Made by a program: the position numbers and the translations under genes. A stretch of 14,028 bases of DNA from Clostridia bacterium. Lineage in GTDB: Bacteria > Bacillota_A > Clostridia > Christensenellales > Aristaeellaceae. The notes beneath the pieces were generated by a model that did no database searches, was not told where the DNA came from, and saw only the letters and a program-made list of their open reading frames with translations. The stretch is taken from the NCBI GenBank assembly GCA_017464225.1, contig JAFUDW010000185.1:1-14028 (forward strand). Reading direction: 5' to 3'. Positions within the stretch are counted from its first letter, which is position 1. Every line of letters starts with the position of its first letter. Positions 13,745 through 14,028 of the stretch are shown here, piece after piece.

Positions 13745-14028
13745 TTATTTTTGCACTGAATGAACGGGGTATACATTGATTACGGAAGGCCGCCAATTGG
13801 GGCGGACGCGCAGCTTTTTATCGATGCCCCATGCCGCCAGCGAGCCCAGCGCCAGCCCCAACAGGGCCAAAAGCAGGGTAAACCCGTCGGACAGTCCGGC
13901 GGCGTTGCCCGCCAGCAGGCCGATGAGTAGCAGCGCCATGGGCAGCGCATAAACCAGCGCGGAGGCTTTGAGCGTCTGGGCCTGCGGCATCTCCACATCC
14001 ACCATATCGCCGATCTCAGCCTGTCCAA
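13745..14028 (-). CDS. RseC/MucC-family membrane protein, C-terminal part
   Basis: The frame is open to the right edge, so the start lies outside. The visible 93 residues begin GQAEIGDMVDVEMP, then TLKASALVYALPMALLLIGLL and a second hydrophobic stretch (LLLALLGLALGSLAAW), ending in a basic tail. The pattern of a G-D-x-V-x-V-E strand followed by two membrane helices is that of the RseC family (SoxR-reducing-system RseC, PF04246 type), which normally has an N-terminal cysteine cluster, here out of view. In E. coli RseC acts with the Rsx/Rnf electron-transfer complex to reduce SoxR; in Clostridia its role is not settled. An internal ATG at 14005 is not the start, because family sequence continues upstream of it. 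Confidence 0.8.
   Translation of the reverse strand, partial: GQAEIGDMVDVEMPQAQTLKASALVYALPMALLLIGLLAGNAAGLSDGFTLLLALLGLALGSLAAWGIDKKLRVRPNWRPSVINVYPVHSVQK

Overview
The window reads as chromosomal DNA of a GC-rich anaerobic Gram-positive bacterium, most likely an uncultured or gut-type member of the Clostridia. The pointers are a single ribonuclease J, a YlbF-family protein, the mltG-trhP gene pair typical of Firmicutes, a BceRS-like two-component system, a thioredoxin with a WCAPC active site and an RseC-family protein. The taxonomic placement is inference from gene content and composition. No tRNA, rRNA, CRISPR array, insertion sequence, phage gene or integration site is visible. Coding density is very high: the largest gaps are 183 bp (800-982) and 189 bp (13219-13407).

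Left edge (1-982): a minus-strand two-component system. The response regulator (131-799) and the start of its membrane sensor kinase (cut by the window edge) overlap as ATGA, and a good promoter precedes the regulator. Left plus-strand block (983-2783): a TfoX N-terminal-domain protein, a YdcF/DUF218-family protein and an AraC-type regulator are closely packed, with a possible 22-codon ORF bridging the first two. The AraC gene converges on an MFS transporter with only 19 bp between the stops.

Main block (11478 down to 2803, minus strand): an apparent 11-gene run with gaps of 39 bp or less and several overlaps. In transcription order it holds a YlbF-family protein, mltG (peptidoglycan lytic transglycosylase), a U32 family tRNA hydroxylation protein (TrhP type), a SpoU/TrmH RNA methyltransferase, a GNAT acetyltransferase, a 71-residue conserved-looking small protein, a SRAP-domain abasic-site protein, a phosphohexomutase, a 50-residue membrane peptide, a membrane-anchored alpha/beta hydrolase and the MFS transporter. 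The genes mix cell-wall, RNA-modification, DNA-protection and sugar functions, so this is probably a housekeeping operon that picked up extra genes rather than one pathway.

Right edge (11511-14028, minus strand): the RseC-family gene (cut by the window edge) and thioredoxin form a small redox pair. They are followed by an AT-rich intergenic region with a hairpin, then ribonuclease J. A GC-rich hairpin separates ribonuclease J from the YlbF gene, and a promoter-like sequence overlaps that hairpin.

I found no clearly new biological system. The items most worth a second look are the 50-residue membrane peptide coupled to the hydrolase, the promoter nested in the terminator downstream of ribonuclease J, the RNase J-YlbF adjacency, the 71-residue orphan and the 22-codon bridging ORF.
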